DNA from: Candidatus Saccharibacteria bacterium UBA5170
Lineage (GTDB): Bacteria; Patescibacteriota; Saccharimonadia; Saccharimonadales; Saccharimonadaceae
Assembly (NCBI GenBank): GCA_002413425.1
Contig: DHWY01000004.1
Coordinates: 1,651 to 7,070 of the forward strand
Direction: 5' to 3'
DNA length: 5,420 bases
In this document: piece by piece, positions 4,801 to 5,420 of the stretch
Layout of the letters: every line of letters begins with the position of its first letter
Numbering within the stretch: the stretch's first letter is position 1
The notes under the pieces: model-generated
What the model was told of the DNA's origin: nothing
The model's database searches: none
The model's input: only the letters and a program-made list of their open reading frames with translations
Program-made: the position numbers and the translations under genes

Positions 4801-4805
4801 GGAGG
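4801..4805 (+). promoter_or_regulatory. Shine-Dalgarno that sets the glutaredoxin start
   Basis: GGAGG lies five bases upstream of ATG 4811. The frame also extends to TTG 4799, but that codon overlaps the Shine-Dalgarno itself and has no ribosome site of its own, so ATG 4811 is the start. Confidence 0.85.
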
Positions 4806-4810
4806 ATATA

Positions 4811-5059
4811 ATGAAAATAACTGTCTATAGTACGGCTACCTGTCCCTATTGCCTCATGGTCAAGCGTTGGCTCGATGAGCAATCGATGAGCTACGATGAT
4901 GTTCGCGTCGATAATGACCGAGTAGCAGCCCAAAAAATGGTGACATTAAGCGGGCAAATGGGCGTTCCATTCACCACCATCGAAAAAGACAATGGCACAA
5001 TGGAAAAAATATTAGGATTTGATATTGCGAACTTGCGTCGCGTTTTAGGAGTAAAGTAA
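4811..5059 (+). CDS. Glutaredoxin-family protein (CPYC active site)
   Basis: Small cytosolic thiol-disulfide oxidoreductase of the thioredoxin fold. The 82-residue product opens with a beta strand (KITVYST) followed by the active site C11-P-Y-C14. It has the cis-proline loop GVPF with P53 and a C-terminal ILGFD (67-71) plus a final helix. This size and the late GFD resemble NrdH/YruB-type bacterial glutaredoxins, which accept electrons from glutathione, other low-molecular-weight thiols or thioredoxin reductase. Which one acts here is not visible. First gene of an operon with the rhodanese, whose ATG comes one base after this stop. Its promoter overlaps the 21-bp palindrome next to the divergent PerR-like regulator, so induction by peroxide or metal stress is a reasonable inference. 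A fusion-free, stand-alone domain with nothing missing. Confidence 0.93.
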   Translation: MKITVYSTATCPYCLMVKRWLDEQSMSYDDVRVDNDRVAAQKMVTLSGQMGVPFTTIEKDNGTMEKILGFDIANLRRVLGVK

Positions 5060-5060
5060 T

Positions 5061-5375
5061 ATGTTCGGATTTGGAAAACAAGTGAATGCGGCTGAAATTA
5101 ATGAGGAAATGCTCAATCATACAGCATTGCTGATTGATGTCCGGGATAATGACGAGTGGGATGGAGGCCATGCCAAAAATGCCCTTCATCTTTCTGTCGA
5201 ACGGATTATGAAAGGCGAATTGCCGACCAAAGATCCTTCTAAGAAAATCTATGTGTATTGTGCTTCAGGTGCGCGTGCCTCAGCGGCAACTAGTTATTTG
5301 AAACGAAGCGGACTAAATGTCGAAAATATCGGTGGTCTGCGCGATTGGAAAATAGGTGGTGGCGCAATTGAATAA
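5061..5375 (+). CDS. Single-domain rhodanese-like sulfurtransferase
   Basis: Predicted cytosolic rhodanese that carries sulfane sulfur as a cysteine persulfide and passes it to thiols or cyanide. The 104-residue product is one complete domain: LLIDVRDNDEWDGGH (23-37) followed by AKNALH, the catalytic loop C67-A-S-G-A-R72 with C67 as the persulfide cysteine, and the closing GGLRDW (91-96). There is no signal peptide or membrane helix. Its ATG follows the glutaredoxin stop by one base. Its ribosome site AGGAG (5047-5051) lies inside the end of that gene, so the two are probably translationally coupled. Pairing with a glutaredoxin suggests that the glutaredoxin reduces the persulfide or the oxidised rhodanese, in a thiol or sulfide repair role; this is inference. 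No terminator is seen in the 45 bases after its stop, so the operon may continue past the window. Confidence 0.93.
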   Translation: MFGFGKQVNAAEINEEMLNHTALLIDVRDNDEWDGGHAKNALHLSVERIMKGELPTKDPSKKIYVYCASGARASAATSYLKRSGLNVENIGGLRDWKIGGGAIE

Positions 5376-5420
5376 TTACGCGCACAACGTTTGATGTGTA
5401 CGGACTATTTACCGGTTGCC

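Noticed and set aside
4799..4810. TTG 4799 as glutaredoxin start
   Set aside because: It overlaps the GGAGG Shine-Dalgarno that is ideally spaced for ATG 4811.
5394..5420. Possible start of a further gene (ATG at 5394, nine open codons reading MCTDYLPVA)
   Set aside because: No Shine-Dalgarno is visible and nine codons are too few to judge; sequence beyond the window is needed.

Overview
The window looks like a compact bacterial chromosome segment using the standard genetic code (TGA is a real stop at position 3615). Genes are short, intergenic gaps are small, and several starts lie on top of predicted transcription starts. With the phosphoketolase, the proline-rich two-helix membrane protein and the 55-residue protein carrying KRPIWQW, this suggests a small-genome lineage such as Candidatus Saccharibacteria (TM7/CPR). 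That assignment is inference from protein style, not from a marker gene; a Gram-positive relative is the main alternative.

Layout. 1-1800 (minus): first 600 residues of a phosphoketolase that runs off the left edge. 1801-1973: divergent promoter region with an inverted pair of near-identical extended -10 elements. 1974-2675 (plus): proline-rich, two-helix membrane protein with a C-terminal domain holding two cysteines, closed by a strong intrinsic terminator at 2699-2728. 2796-3338 (plus): GNAT acetyltransferase with an almost leaderless promoter. 3450-3617 (plus): a 55-residue single-helix membrane protein with a very strong Shine-Dalgarno. 3625-3670: hairpins between convergent genes. 3695-4270 (minus): NAD(P)H-dependent FMN reductase. 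4368-4736 (minus): PerR-like Fur-family regulator. 4811-5375 (plus): glutaredoxin and single-domain rhodanese, a tight two-gene operon.

The right third is the most coherent part. The PerR-like regulator keeps all five predicted metal-sensing ligands and the four structural-zinc cysteines. It is divergent from the glutaredoxin-rhodanese pair. Between them sits a perfect 21-bp palindrome with 10-bp arms around one central base, abutting a second, unrelated perfect 13-bp palindrome. The large palindrome covers the -35 of the regulator promoter and the spacer of the glutaredoxin promoter, so one bound dimer could repress both directions. The regulator promoter (TTTACA-17-TATACT) puts its transcription start on the ATG, predicting a leaderless mRNA. 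I read this as a peroxide- or metal-sensing switch for a thiol/persulfide repair pair, with an adjacent flavin reductase that has its own palindrome-marked promoter. The families are established; the regulatory circuit is inference.

Several longest-ORF starts are wrong by context: the true starts are placed at 2796, 4270, 4736 and 4811. No RNA genes, CRISPR arrays, insertion sequences or attachment sites were seen, and no gene-free stretch exceeds 300 bases.
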